Source: Achatina immaculata | Lineage: Eukaryota > Mollusca > Gastropoda > Stylommatophora > Achatinidae | Direction: 5' to 3' | DNA length: 64,000 bases | NCBI GenBank assembly: GCA_009760885.1 | Contig: CM019703.1 | Coordinates: 14,552,459 to 14,616,458 of the forward strand | Part shown: in pieces, positions 22,560-32,562 of the stretch | How the letters are laid out: every line of letters starts with the position of its first letter | How positions within the stretch are numbered: position 1 is the first letter of the stretch | The notes under the pieces: generated by a model | What the model saw: the letters and a program-made list of their open reading frames with translations, nothing else | Told to the model about the DNA's origin: nothing | Databases searched by the model: none | Made by a program: the position numbers and the translations under genes

Positions 22560-23847
22560 TAAACATTCTAAAAAAAAAAAAAAAGTTGAACTCGAGACAG
22601 AAGAAAAATACAGCGCCACTGGTTGACCAAAGTGTGTGAAGCCTGGAAATTTTAATGGCACGTACGAAGACAACAATCTGACAGAGTGAAGGGACCCCCC
22701 CCCCCCCAAGGGGCAGGATTAAGGATGAATAAAAAAAAAATGTTACATTGGGACTGGGGATTTTTTTTGGGGGGGGGGGGGTAATTCTGATGGTACCTAT
22801 ATATGACGTTTATCATTCCATCTTCCCTTCCCCCCCCCCCCCAGAATAAAGATATCTATGAGGTGTATCATCGATGTTGTTGTGTCTCCCTGAAGCTCAG
22901 CAGGTTGTTCTCTGCTGGCAACGTGTTGAAGCGCAAGCGCTGTATCAAACTGCCAGCGGTTTGCAGTGATTAGCTTGACCACCCATAGAGGAACCCACCA
23001 CCACACACACTGCAGGGACCAAGCGTGCCTTGTCTCTTTAGTCAGGCCGAGATCATTAAGAGGAATACGACTACACAACCATGGGGGGGGGGGGCATGGC
23101 GAGCACTGTCTCTTTATATAGGCTGAGACCATTACCAGGAGCACGACGATATAATCATGGGGAATACTTTAGAGAGAGAGAAAAGTAGTAAAATTACGAC
23201 TGTGAATCGCTCCCTGGACTCCAGCAGCACGAGCAGCCACTAACTTCTCTTTAAAACTTGCAGAGCATCTCCGGACACCATCCAACAGATCTAGATTATC
23301 GCGATCAATTTGCTGAAAGCAGTCACCGGGTCTCGGAAACCCGACAAAGCCGTGCCAATTTCGACACAAACAAAGAACGAGTTTACGACTAAAAGCTGAC
23401 TTCGGGTGAAATTAACAACGACCGTAAATTTTAATCAGGTTACCACACAGTCGGCAGCCCTGAAAGTGCCCCTCATTTGGGGCGGCCAGCAGCAGATCAG
23501 GTCAACCACAATTGCTGCAGAGATTCACATATATCACAGCAATGTTGATTCTTTATGGAGACCAGTGTCTGTACGTTTATGGCGAGCCAATATCCTAAAC
23601 TGAGAACGCCAAACTTGAAGGTCAGCTAAAGTTCTGCTTGTACTTGTTATCCTGGGAAACGGCATCATCGAACTGTCCAGAAAAAGGTTAACCCTGTTCC
23701 GACAAACAGTAATTTCTTGCTTTAAAATATCACAAACGTCTGAAAAGTAGTGAACACTACAGTATTTTCATGTTTCAAGATTTAAGAAAATAGACTGCTT
23801 GCACAGTTTCAAAATAAAAGTGGATAAGCTTCGTGCAGAAAATTTCT
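22560..23847. other. Sequence with clustered poly-C and poly-G tracts
   Basis: Homopolymer C or G runs of ten or more lie near 22695-22709, 22770-22782, 22830-22843 and 23082-23093. A two-copy tandem repeat of about 75 bp covers roughly 23030-23162 (AGGCCGAGATCATTA / AGGCTGAGACCATTA). No gene recognised. Confidence 0.55.
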
Positions 23848-24353
23848 CATCATCATCATCATCATCATGTGCCGTGCCGACTGGCGTTGGCTATTATGCT
23901 TCTCCAGAGTACACGATCCTTCATGCAGGCCATCAGCTCAGTTGGTGATCTCCTCTCACACCATCCCGTCAGACTGTCCAGTATCATTTCTCTTGGTCTT
24001 CCTCTTGCTCTTCTTCCTTCTATTTTTCCTGTTGTTATAATATTTTCAATGCCCCCTCTTCTCATTGCATGTCCTACGAAAGTACATTGTCTCTCTCTTA
24101 TCTTTTTGACAAGTTTTTTTGTCTCTCCAGCTCTTCTCCTACATTCTTCATTAGTTATTTTTGCTGTCCAGGGGATTCGCAACATTCTTCTAATAAACCA
24201 CATTTCTGCTGCTTCCAATGATTTTTGTGCAGACTTGCCTATTGTCCATGATTCACTTCCATATAACAAGATAGGTTCAATATAGCATTTTAGGACTCGT
24301 TTTCTAACATTCATTGATAAGGATGTGTTGGTTAATATGTTTCTCATTCTCTG
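23848..24353 (-). pseudogene. LINE-A 3' end (RTE/BovB-like RT C-terminus) with (ATG)n tail
   Basis: The minus-strand frame is open for 160 residues. It reads LLYGSESWTIGKSAQKSLEA, then MWFIRRMLRIPWTAKITNEE, FVGHAMRRGG, GRRARGRPREMILDSL and a terminal ANASRHGT. This is the region C-terminal to the RT palm in RTE/BovB-like elements. The 3' end on the minus strand is an (ATG)n tail (CATCAT at 23848-23869 on plus). The 8-bp sequence AAATTTCT occurs on both sides (23840-23847 and 24354-24361) and is a likely target-site duplication. It is a 5'-truncated insertion of about 506 bp with no frame break visible, so fairly young. It lacks the RT catalytic palm and is inactive. Confidence 0.88.
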
Positions 24354-24737
24354 AAATTTCTAGTAATTTTATATCTATCGTACCAGGACTTGCAACTGTG
24401 GCACTTTGTTAAATCTATGAAAATGTAACGAAGACCTGTATTTTCCTTGTCTTAAATAAATATATTTGCTTATAGTGAACATGTCCTTCCCTGCGTACGA
24501 AAAATCATATCATAAAAAACTATCGTATCTTAAAAATTACGTTAGATAGGAACTTGAATGTAACGTATTACACAAGACGACTCATAGAGTTCGCTCCCCT
24601 ACCAAACAGGTGGCGCTACAACCACTAGCATGTAAATGGCGTCTATTAAGAAGCAAACCCAGTTCAAACTTTCCAAACTGAAGGTCTGTAAGATATAGTC
24701 TGACATCATGTCCATTACCGAACATTACCCTTTTTTT

Positions 24738-24890
24738 CTGGGGGGGGGGGGGCGGAATACAAAGGACAAAAGTGTTCAGTTCAGCAGTTCATGCTACTTA
24801 AACTCTGAAGACGTGGATAACTACTGCTTTAGAGACGCTGACTAAAGAGATGTTGGAGAATATATAGCAAGAAATCGAGTATCGTACAGA
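24738..24890. repeat. Dispersed repeat V, copy 1
   Basis: Resembles 54505-54650: GTGTTCAGTTCAGCAGTTC against TGTTCAATTCACCAGTTC, then GGAGAATATATAGCAAGAAA against GGAGAACATATGGCAAGAAA. Old and unclassified. Confidence 0.55.
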
Positions 24891-24891
24891 C

Positions 24892-24960
24892 CAGTGGTTC
24901 CCCAACCTTTTTAAATCCAAGGACCACTTTTCAAACTATATATAAGTTGTGGAGCACCCA
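24892..24960 (+). mobile_element. hAT-like left terminus fragment
   Basis: Begins CAGTGGTTCCCCAACCTTTT and continues AAGGACCAC. This is the typical outer sequence of non-autonomous hAT elements. No matching right end was found nearby. Confidence 0.45.
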
Positions 24961-26317
24961 AATATATATACAACATCGTTAAGAAAACATAAACAAGGAA
25001 GATTTATCCACACAGGTTACTGATAAAATAACCATCTGGTGTAACATCATGAGGTGTACGTATAAACGGGTGGATATATGTTTCCAAGTGCAGCCAGTCA
25101 CACTAGTAAACACTGCAAATAATTCAAACAACCCACAGGTAAGGAAGGCAGTAATGTCCAGCGGTATGGAGACAGACAAGGATCATATTCACAGTGAATT
25201 ACATTGGCTTGACAACACACAATGTAAATGTATAACCACTCAGAACCGATTCACGATTCTTTCAGCAATGGGCCTGTTCAAAGCCTCGTCAATGGATGCT
25301 TTCACAAAATAGCGACGTGCCTCATTCTGTAGAGACCCATCGCGATAATACTGACAGCTTATTTCACTAGAAATGTTAGACGCTTTTATAAATATACTCT
25401 CCCTCAAATATCCGAAACTCTCAAAGAAGAAGCCGCAAAATGATGATGATGATGATGATGATGGCTTAAATAAGAACAATCCTCTAGCAGTTAAACATAC
25501 CGTCGAGTTAGCAAGAAGCATGTGACTCTATTTGTTTAAGTGCAGATCGTGTAATGGAAATTGTGATCTGTGACAAAATCACACAGGAAGTTGTTAGGAT
25601 CTGTGACAAAATCACAAAGGAAGTTGTGAAAGTTTTATCAGTTAGCCATAGTTAGTCAGGCTAAAGAAGTGCAAATGGACTTTAAGTTTCTAGCAGCACC
25701 AAGAAAGATGTAAAGCAATGTTCCCTCTAAGTTGCGCGGGTGCATATATTTTTCGTCATTAGCGCCCTGATTTTTTTTTTTTTTTTTTTTGGGGGGGGGG
25801 GGGTCTCAGCGTAGGAGCATGCAATACCACAGCTAAATTTGTTATAGATTCGTTCACACTTTAATTCGAGTATTTCTTTTTTTGGCTCACGAAGTAGAAT
25901 TTTTTTTTCTAAGACTCACGCCTTACAAACATATTGGTCTTGACCAAAACAGCAGAGAATATTGTATCTGTTAACCGTCATGAGCCAGGCTAACGGAGGG
26001 CATACGTACTTAATTCCAAGCAGCTCCATGGAGATTTAAGCCAAGGTCTCGAATCATCCTGAACTCCCAGGCTTCATATAACCGTGCCTTCACTCTAGTT
26101 CGGTTATCCCTGCATCCCACGAAACTAAAACAATCACATACACTGTACAAGCACTTACTTGTGAGTACGCAGAGAAGGAACAGGTACTCTGTATAAGAGA
26201 TGATCCCTGTGGATAAAACAGAAACAAAAAAAAAGATATAACCACAAAATTACAATAAGTGCGTACTAATGTACAGTAAACCGTTTCTTACGTGAAATAA
26301 ACGAACCAATTAAGAAA

Positions 26318-27006
26318 ACATCGAACCCTGAAGACATCGTCATCTACACGGATGGATAAGATCATGTACACACAGGTGTTCAAAGCGGATGAGGTTTCGC
26401 AACACACTTCGAAGGAAAGCTACTCATGGAGCATACCACAACACCTGCTCAAGCATCCAGACTGAAACTGTGCTCGTTACACAAAGGCTGAACTGGCTGA
26501 TGACTCAGAATGCACAACTAACTACAATCATCATGGACTCTCAAAGTATATCAAGAAAGACAGAACACTATATCTTTACATATGAGTGGTTGAACAAAAT
26601 ATCCAAAGCGTAAATCCAAAACATTACATGGATATACTGCCCAGGGGACTCAGATGTTGTTGGCAACGAAAATGCTGATCAACTTGCAGCAAGGACTAAC
26701 CCTCTAGGAAATATCAGTTTTGACACACAAGACATATATCAGTCTTTCAAGCAGCAAATCGAAGAATCTCTGCACGAAACCTTCCTCGAAAATACATACC
26801 ACGCCTATCTCATGAAAACACGTGGCCTCAGAGGAAGTAGAAGCAAATCCCAGCCGTGCGCTAGAACACGAGCCATTTACAACCAACACAGTATTGCTAT
26901 TATATCAGCTAAAACACTAAAGGACATCCTGATGCTGAATGCAGAACACTTATGGCCATGTACCGAGTGTAATGAAGCAGCTCCCTCAGACCAGAAACAA
27001 GAGTAG
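26318..27006 (+). pseudogene. RNase H remnant of an I-like LINE
   Basis: Decayed coding sequence in several frames. Near 26325 it reads EDIVIYTDG, with the first catalytic Asp of RNase H, then a stop where Ser or a similar residue is expected. The middle is shifted. The end reads DVVGNENADQLAARTNPL, which carries the last RNase H Asp (NENAD), followed by a helical tail of about 100 residues in the 26812-27006 frame ending PCTECNEA. I-type LINEs carry RNase H after RT; here RT is missing (5' truncation) and at least three frame breaks and several stops are present. It differs from the 41.5-kb element in sequence and is older. Function is lost. Confidence 0.7.
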
Positions 27007-27332
27007 CTGTTCAGTATCCAGTAGCGATATCCGCTACCGCTGGACTGTCAGTTATCAACGGCAGCCGCAAAGCGTCCACTTCTACGATGGCTTGGTCGAC
27101 AGAACTTACCATGACACAGGGGTGAGTCAAAAGTTCCTCACGTCCCTGCCGCACAAAAGCAAGCAACATAATATATACTCAACAGTGTTCCCGGTGGTAG
27201 GTAATGCTAATAGCGATATAACCCCACAGTCCGTGTCTTCCGATGATCTTCTGCCATCGCACAGTCAGTGCCAGGTGTCCTTTGTAGTACCTAATGTATG
27301 GCTTGACTGTTGTATCAAATATATTTTTAAAA

Positions 27333-27600
27333 AGGTAACGGTAAAGGTAATCCTGTCATGCCTTAGAGGCACAAAGGGGATATGGTGTTAGTGCCCACAT
27401 TTTCCTTGACCTGTCAGCACACTAGAGGATGATATGGTCAGTATCCTGGCTGCCTTTCCTTCCCCAAACTTCAGAAAAAGTCGGGTACCCATTTCTACAG
27501 CTGGGTGACTGGGGTGCCTCCGCCCGGATTCGAACCCCCGACCTTCGCCATGAGAGACTAGTGCACTAACCGCTTCGCCACTCAGACACCCATTATATTG
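27333..27600 (-). mobile_element. SINE-A, tRNA-derived, full-length-like copy
   Basis: Read on the minus strand it starts TGGGTGTCTGAGTGGCGAAG with an A-box region (GAGTGGCGAAGCGGTTAG). It has the B box GGTTCGAATCC 45 bases on, then a body with CACCCCAGTCACCCAG, and ends CTCTAAGGCATGACAGGATT with ACC/GTTACC repeats. Related copies lie at 28549-28780, 35624-35688 and 57435-57630. The minus-strand open frame over it is not a gene. Confidence 0.85.
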
Positions 27601-28548
27601 CTGTTCCAAAAATTTGTTAGTTTACAATGAATCTGAAAACGTAATTAAGTTTATTTCATGTAGTTACATAAAGCAGAAAGTGGAGTGTATGGAAAAAAAG
27701 GGTTTATTAATTATTTTTAATGGGTTTTTTTTTCATGCATATCATGTTAATTTTTTTTTTCATGCATATCATGTTAAATAACAAATGCTAAATATCTGTG
27801 ACAGAATGGAAGTTGTATGATGAAGAACAGAATGGTAGACGGGCCTTCCTCCCCAATTCTTAACTCTTTGAAAATAAAGTATGTCCGCTCGTTATTAATC
27901 TGTGTGTGTATCTGCACAGTTTCAGCAGCCACCAACCTTCAGTGTACACAAAAACATTTGTGACATCACAACTATCCTCCCTCTGCCCTCTTTCCTTTCC
28001 TCCTTCCCCCTCTCTCCTAACCCCTTTCTCTACTTCCCTCATTCTCTCCTTCCGTCCGGCACTGACCTATACTCCTACTAATCTTCCACTCCTCTTTGTT
28101 CTCCAATTATCACACATGCAAGCCGTTTTTTTTTTCAATCACTCCCACTCGCCTAACAAACACAAAGCAAAAAATAGCTGCACTGAAAGGCAAGTCTAAA
28201 CGGAGGTTTACAGCAGGTACATTTTCCAACATCTCCACACACTCCTTCATCTACATAATGAGAAAACAAACAAAAAAGTACCAGCACTGCAGCATGCCCA
28301 GACAGCGCCTATGTATATCAACACTTCGTGGAACAAGAGCTTTGTTTTACGATCTTACAGTACGGCGTGGGGGGCTGTAAAATGTAGTGTTGTAATAATA
28401 CTAAAAAATTCTGCTTGTCAAAACCTGATAACTTCCACACACTGACAGATATATGAGACGCCCACTGGCCGTGATGATTCAATGCCTGCGGAACAAAGTA
28501 TGCATGCTCCTGTGTATATACTTCATAGTGTGCTTACAGAAGCGGGTC
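27601..28548. other. Unique sequence plus a retroelement 3' tail fragment
   Basis: 27826-27885 (GTAGACGGGCC, CCCAATTCTTAAC, AATAAAG) matches 35097-35165 and looks like a retroelement 3' end with a polyadenylation signal. A 30-bp direct repeat (TTTTTTCATGCATATCATGT) lies at 27726-27775. No gene recognised. Confidence 0.55.
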
Positions 28549-28780
28549 TGGGCGGCGAAATGATTAGTGCAATAGTTTCTCATGGCGAAGGTCGGGGGTT
28601 CGAATCCAGCTGGAGGCGTCTGAGTCACCCAGTTGTAGTCGGGCACTCGACTTCTTCCGGAGTCAGTGTGAAGGAAAGGCGACCTGGCAAAATGCTGACC
28701 AAATTATCCTCGAAGGTGTTGACATGTCAAGGGAAACATGGACACTAACACCATATCTCTATGTGCCTCTAAGGCCTGAT
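28549..28780 (+). mobile_element. SINE-A copy
   Basis: Starts GGGTCTGGGCGGCGAAATGA, diverged in the A box. The B box GGTTCGAATCC is intact. The body includes GAAAGGCGACCTGGCAAAAT and it ends CCTCTAAGGCCTGATCTCG. The orientation is opposite to the copy at 27333. Confidence 0.85.
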
Positions 28781-28796
28781 CTCGGACTATGTTTAC

Positions 28797-28877
28797 AGAG
28801 ACAGAGAGAGAGAGACACAGAGAGAGAGAGAGAGAGACAGGGAGAGAGACAGAGAGAGAGAGAGAGACAGAGAGAGC
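28797..28877. repeat. (GA)n-rich tract with CA interruptions
   Basis: GA repeats broken by ACA and GGGA words. Confidence 0.95.
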
Positions 28878-29049
28878 GGATGAGTTAATTTTTCCATCAA
28901 TAAGAACCTACAAAAAACGGCCAGAATTTAATGACCGTAAAAAGCATTATTTAAACAGCTATGAATTTGGAATATAATTTCGTGGAAGGAAACTGGAAGT
29001 GTGAAAAAAAAAAATGTTCTGCGCAAGATAGTTAAAGTTTATTAATGCG

Positions 29050-29112
29050 CAGTTCTCTTGTGGCTAGACTTCTGCTCGTCCTACAGGAGTCCGTGATTCA
29101 AATCCCTCTTGT
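29050..29112 (+). repeat. SINE-D tRNA-like head
   Basis: TGGCTAGACTTCTGCTCGTC, CTACAGGAGTC and a B-box-like GATTCAAATCC. Similar segments occur on the minus strand at 33036-33108 and 58955-59008. None folds as a full tRNA. Confidence 0.5.
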
Positions 29113-29263
29113 CATGTTTCTTTCCCTTGTGTCTAAAATGTGTATATGATTTTTTTTTAGGTCTAACTATACTGTTCTAGTACTTTACTGTACGAAATCC
29201 TCGTTGTGTCCTATTCGTAAAAATTCAAAGAATCGGCCTGTTTCCTGGCCGCAACTGCTGATG

Positions 29264-29264
<1 letters not shown>

Positions 29265-29314
<50 letters not shown>
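29265..29314. repeat. (TA)n microsatellite
   Basis: About 24 TA units immediately upstream of the LINE-C RT fragment. Confidence 0.97.
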
Positions 29315-29317
<3 letters not shown>

Positions 29318-29381
29318 ACAGGCGTGAAACAAGGATGTATATTATCTCCATTGATTTTTGGGATTGCCATAGACTTTATAA
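29315..29381 (+). pseudogene. LINE-C RT palm fragment (motif B)
   Basis: Encodes ETGVKQGCILSPLIFGIAID, the GVKQGC-ILSP motif B of LINE reverse transcriptases, and runs directly into the target-site duplication of the nested LINE-A insertion. Coding sense continues at 29800 with IDFIMKRCCTG. Too short to act alone. Confidence 0.8.
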
Positions 29382-29799
29382 CAAAATAGTTACAATGCAA
29401 CAGCAAAGATAAATAGTATACATGAACAATGGACAATGTTAAGAGATTCTATCCACCAAACTGTTAAGGAGATAATACCACCGACAAAAGAAGACCCTAA
29501 AAATAAATGGATGGCAGGCGACATCTTAGGGCTGATGGACAAGAGGAGGGGGAGAGACAATGTACTTTCATAGGACATGCAATGAGAAGAGGGGGCATTG
29601 AAAATATAACAACAGGAAAAATAGAGGGAAGAATATCAAGAGGAAGACCAAGAGAAATGATACTGGACAGTCTGATGGGATGGTGTGAGAGGAGATCACC
29701 AGCTGAGCTGATGGTCTGCATGAAGGATCGTGTACTCTGGAGAAGTACAATAGCCAACGCCAGTCACCACGGCACATGATGATGATGATGATGATGTTG
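29382..29799 (+). pseudogene. Nested LINE-A insertion with an internal deletion
   Basis: A 418-bp insert flanked by the 13-bp duplication ATAGACTTTATAA (29369-29381 and 29800-29812). The first part reads INSIHEQWTMLRDSIHQTVK, PPTKEDPKNKWMAGDILGLM and DKRR, a segment normally between the endonuclease and RT domains. It then jumps into the C-terminal sequence GERQCTFIGHAMRRGG, GRPREMILDSLMGW, ending ANASHHGT and an (ATG)n tail. The whole RT is therefore deleted and the two halves are in different frames. The 3' part matches the 23848-24353 copy closely. It must have been made or mobilised by another element's machinery. Confidence 0.85.
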
Positions 29800-30645
29800 A
29801 TAGACTTTATAATGAAAAGATGCTGTACAGGTAAACCGGCACTGATTGGGTACATGGGACCCAAATAAAAGATCTTGATCTTGCAGATGACATAACTCTT
29901 ATCAGTGACAATGTGAAATCGATGCAGGAAAAAACAGATTCCCTGTCTTCCTTGGCTAGCAAAATAGGTCTTGAAATTAAAAAAGACAAAACAAAAAATA
30001 ATGAAATTTCTCATTAATCAAGAAAGAAAAATATACGTAGAAGGAACAGTTGTTGATGAAGTAAACTAATTTGCTACATAGGCCATGATGATTACACTAG
30101 AAAGGAATTTAGAATTTGAACTGCAAAAACAGCATTGTCCTTAAAAATCTTGAGAACACATGGAATTCAAAAGTTATAAGCACAAAAACTAAGTTAAGAT
30201 TATTCAATTCAAATGTGATATCCACCCTCATTTATGCATGCGAAAGCTGGAAAACAACAGACAAGAAATTAGACTCTTTTGAAAACATATGCATAAGGAA
30301 AATACTTGGTATAAAGTGGAACGAATTCAAGAACAACGCAGAGATAACATAGATGAGCAAACAACAACCTGTCTCATGGGTGATCAGAAAAAGAAGGCTG
30401 GACATATGTAGGCCATGTGATGAGAAGAAACAATCAGAGAATACCAAAACAAGCTATCAAGTGGAGCACAACAGGCCGAGAAAAAGAGGTCGATCACGTG
30501 AAACTCTATAGAGGACATTGTTAAGAGAAGCCAGTTTAGTGGGCATAACATCCCTTGATGAAGTAGAAAGACTCGCCAAGAACAGGAAAACTTGGCAAAC
30601 AACTATGCGAGCCCTATGTGACGTTTACGGCACGGGAAGGATTAT
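29800..30645 (+). pseudogene. LINE-C RT motif C to C-terminus
   Basis: Coding sequence after the nested insert. In order it shows DLDLADDITLIS (motif C, LADD catalytic box), KIGLEIKKDKTK (motif D region), a frameshifted stretch near 30000-30110, then SKVISTKTKLRLFNSNVIST, LIYACESW, ICIRKILGIKWNEFKNNAE, and the basic C-terminus LLREASLVGITSLDEVERLA ending CDV. The order and motifs match the RTE-like pattern. Stops at about 30020, 30065, 30348 and 30508 and several shifts disable it. The 3' end lies about 20 bases past the last codons, where an AT-rich tract begins. Confidence 0.82.
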
Positions 30646-30649
30646 ATAT

Positions 30650-31072
30650 ATATGATTTTTCCGATCCCCGGGTTTATGAGTTTTCACTCTTGTCTCCCTT
30701 GTGCCAGATAATGAAGCGTACAGGTCCACTTCAGCTGTTCTACATCTCCATACAGAATGTTGGTGATTGAGGAGTTTGGTGGTACCAGGTTCTTCCGAAG
30801 GTCCTTCAGTGCACTGCAGTCCAGCATATGGTGTTTAACAGTTTCTTATTCTTGTCTGTTGTAGTGCATGCAGTATGGTGTGTGGTCAAGCGGTCACTCT
30901 GTGTTAGTGCTTACTGAGGGTGATGTGCTCTGTTCTCAACCTGAAAATTGTGCATTGGTCTCTACGACATAAACTGTTGATGTTGTCTCCGGGGTTAGGC
31001 TTTGGCAGGTGTGTATATAGGGATCTTCCAGTTGGATTACTGGCCCAGCTGTCCATCCACTATATATACATC
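30650..31072 (-). pseudogene. I-like LINE C-terminal fragment
   Basis: Read on the minus strand, frames include WTAGPVIQLEDPY near 31065, then TPYCMHYNRQE, TVKHHMLDCSALKDLRKNL and LYGDVEQLKWTCTLHYLAQG. The C-X2-(C to Y)...H-X4-C pattern is a damaged version of the cysteine-rich motif found after RNase H in I/Jockey-type LINEs. It is comparable to TCAQVPQTVEHILQNC in the 41.5-kb element but from another family. It converges tail to tail with the LINE-C copy that ends at about 30645. Several stops; inactive. Confidence 0.65.
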
Positions 31073-31434
31073 AGCAGACGAAAAACACATTTTGTTCTAT
31101 TTCATATCTGTATTCTGCACAATCCACACATGACATCATCAGCCACATGTCACCATGCATATATGCGGTGCATATCGCATTAAGCACACTTTTTTAGAGT
31201 TCCGTCGACAAGTTTGCAACCCGCGGCCGCGTCTACGGGCTCGCGTGAAGCAAGTGACAAGTACCGAACGTGTTTAGACATACAAGAACAAGCGTCTGAA
31301 ACAGATACGACTCCAGGAAGCTCGCAGCAGCACCGCTGAAAATGGGCCCTGTCACAATAACTCCGGAGATCAAATGTCATCAAACCCCTTGGTGTTTTTT
31401 TTTCCTCCACGTGTTCTGGCGCAGTGTAACTATG
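31073..31434. other. Unique sequence, no gene recognised
   Basis: Short chance frames only (for example 31180-31410 minus). Confidence 0.5.
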
Positions 31435-31705
31435 AACGTTCTAAGGCGGTCCTTCTGTGTACAGATCTGTGCTTGTGGTTTATCTATGAACGCTCTATGG
31501 CAGTCCCTTCGATCTAGAGATCTGCTCTTGTGGTTTATCTATGAACGCTCTATGGCAGTCCCTTCGATCTAGAGATCTGCTCTTGTGGTTTATCTATGAA
31601 CGCTCTATGGCAGTCCCTTCGATCTAGAGATCTGCTCTTGTGGTTTATCTATGAACGTTCTACGGCGGTCATTCTATATACAGATCTGCGCTGGTGGTGT
31701 AGAGA
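31435..31705. repeat. 55-bp minisatellite, about 5 copies
   Basis: Units share TGGTTTATCTATGAACGCTC, CTTCGATCTAGAGATC and TGCTCTTG. The central units are nearly identical; the outer ones (31430-31490 and 31655-31705) are diverged. The overlapping plus-strand frames are repeat artefacts. Confidence 0.92.
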
Positions 31706-32430
31706 TCTACGAACTCGCCTGTGCTACAAAGTACGTGGACTGAGATATTCCTTCATGGGAGGAAGTCAAGGCAACTGCGGGCTTGTCTGAAGTGCACTGA
31801 TGTTAATATTTTAACATCTAAAGCTTTGGTCTTTTTCCAGGCCTAGCATGGTTAACAGGCCAGAGATCGCCATAGGAGCGCCATATGGCGCTGGAAAAAA
31901 AAATTTTTTTTTTGCTGCACTCTGGAACTATTTTTTAAAAAGAAGCTGCTGTAACCCATTTCCAATCAGAAACAATGTTGTGCCTCTTTCCGAGCAGTAG
32001 CAGCAGAAGAAGAAGAAGAAGAAGAAGACAGTGTCCGACATTTTAGACCCTTTACTTTCAGAGCGCAATGAGCTGTCTTTAAAAGTGAGCTTCAGCAAAA
32101 TAAAAGAATATGTCGCCGCTGTGCCACAGTCCCTGAGTAGCGAAGCTACTTCTTCCGGTTGCGACTAACATGCAAGACTTCTCAGATTAAAGACAGACGC
32201 TTCTATCCTCACTGCAGTTACCCTCCAGTAGATAAAGATTCTCGTTGATGCTACACAGTACATGAACTTAAGCTTGACTTCTTTCAAAGACGAGATCTGG
32301 GTATGTGTCCGGAGTGCAACAAGGATGATTTAGAAAACTCTATAACTTTTGTTTTTACTAGATGAAGTGTCTGTTTTTACATACAGATCATCTGGCAAAG
32401 TCAAGATTAGCACTACTGCAAACCTAACAG
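31706..32430. other. Unique sequence with a palindrome and a (GAA)n run
   Basis: AGCGCCATATGGCGCT at 31877-31892 is a perfect 16-bp palindrome, followed by A9 and T10 runs. (AGA)n lies at about 31999-32028. No gene recognised. Confidence 0.6.
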
Positions 32431-32562
32431 TATCTGTAAATATAATATCTGTACCTGATGTCTTTAAATATAATATCTGTACCTGATGTCTGTAAATATA
32501 ATATCTGTACCTGATGTCTTTAAATATAATATCTGTACCTGATGTCTTTAAATATAGGTCCA
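32430..32562. repeat. 28-bp minisatellite, about 4.5 copies
   Basis: Units share TAAATATAATATCTGTACC and TGATGTCT. A minus-strand frame across it is spurious. Confidence 0.92.

Larger units (their letters stand above)
24354..26317. other. Unique sequence with scattered repeat fragments
   Basis: Holds poly-G runs (about 24740-24752 and 25788-25803, the second after poly-T), the dispersed repeat V (24738-24890), a hAT-like terminus at 24892, and an (ATG)n run at 25440-25464. A two-copy tandem of about 40 bp, sharing GATCTGTGACAAAATCACA, spans 25566-25640. No gene recognised. Confidence 0.55.
29315..30645 (+). mobile_element. LINE-C copy interrupted by a LINE-A insertion
   Basis: RTE-like LINE. 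The 5' part (29315-29381) and the 3' part (29800-30645) are continuous in coding sense once the insert 29382-29799 is removed. ATAGACTTTATAA flanks the insert on both sides. The 3' end CGGCACGGGAAGGAT is shared with the copies at 36285-36735 and 62436-63044. The true 5' end is lost or masked by the (TA)n run. Confidence 0.85.

Noticed and set aside
23865..24285. Plus-strand hydrophobic frame of 150 codons as a membrane protein
   Set aside because: It is the antisense of the LINE-A RT C-terminus, which has clear family motifs on the minus strand.
27388..28748. tRNA genes at the GGTTCGAATCC B boxes
   Set aside because: The acceptor and D stems do not pair and the boxes are followed by a conserved SINE body, so these are SINE heads.
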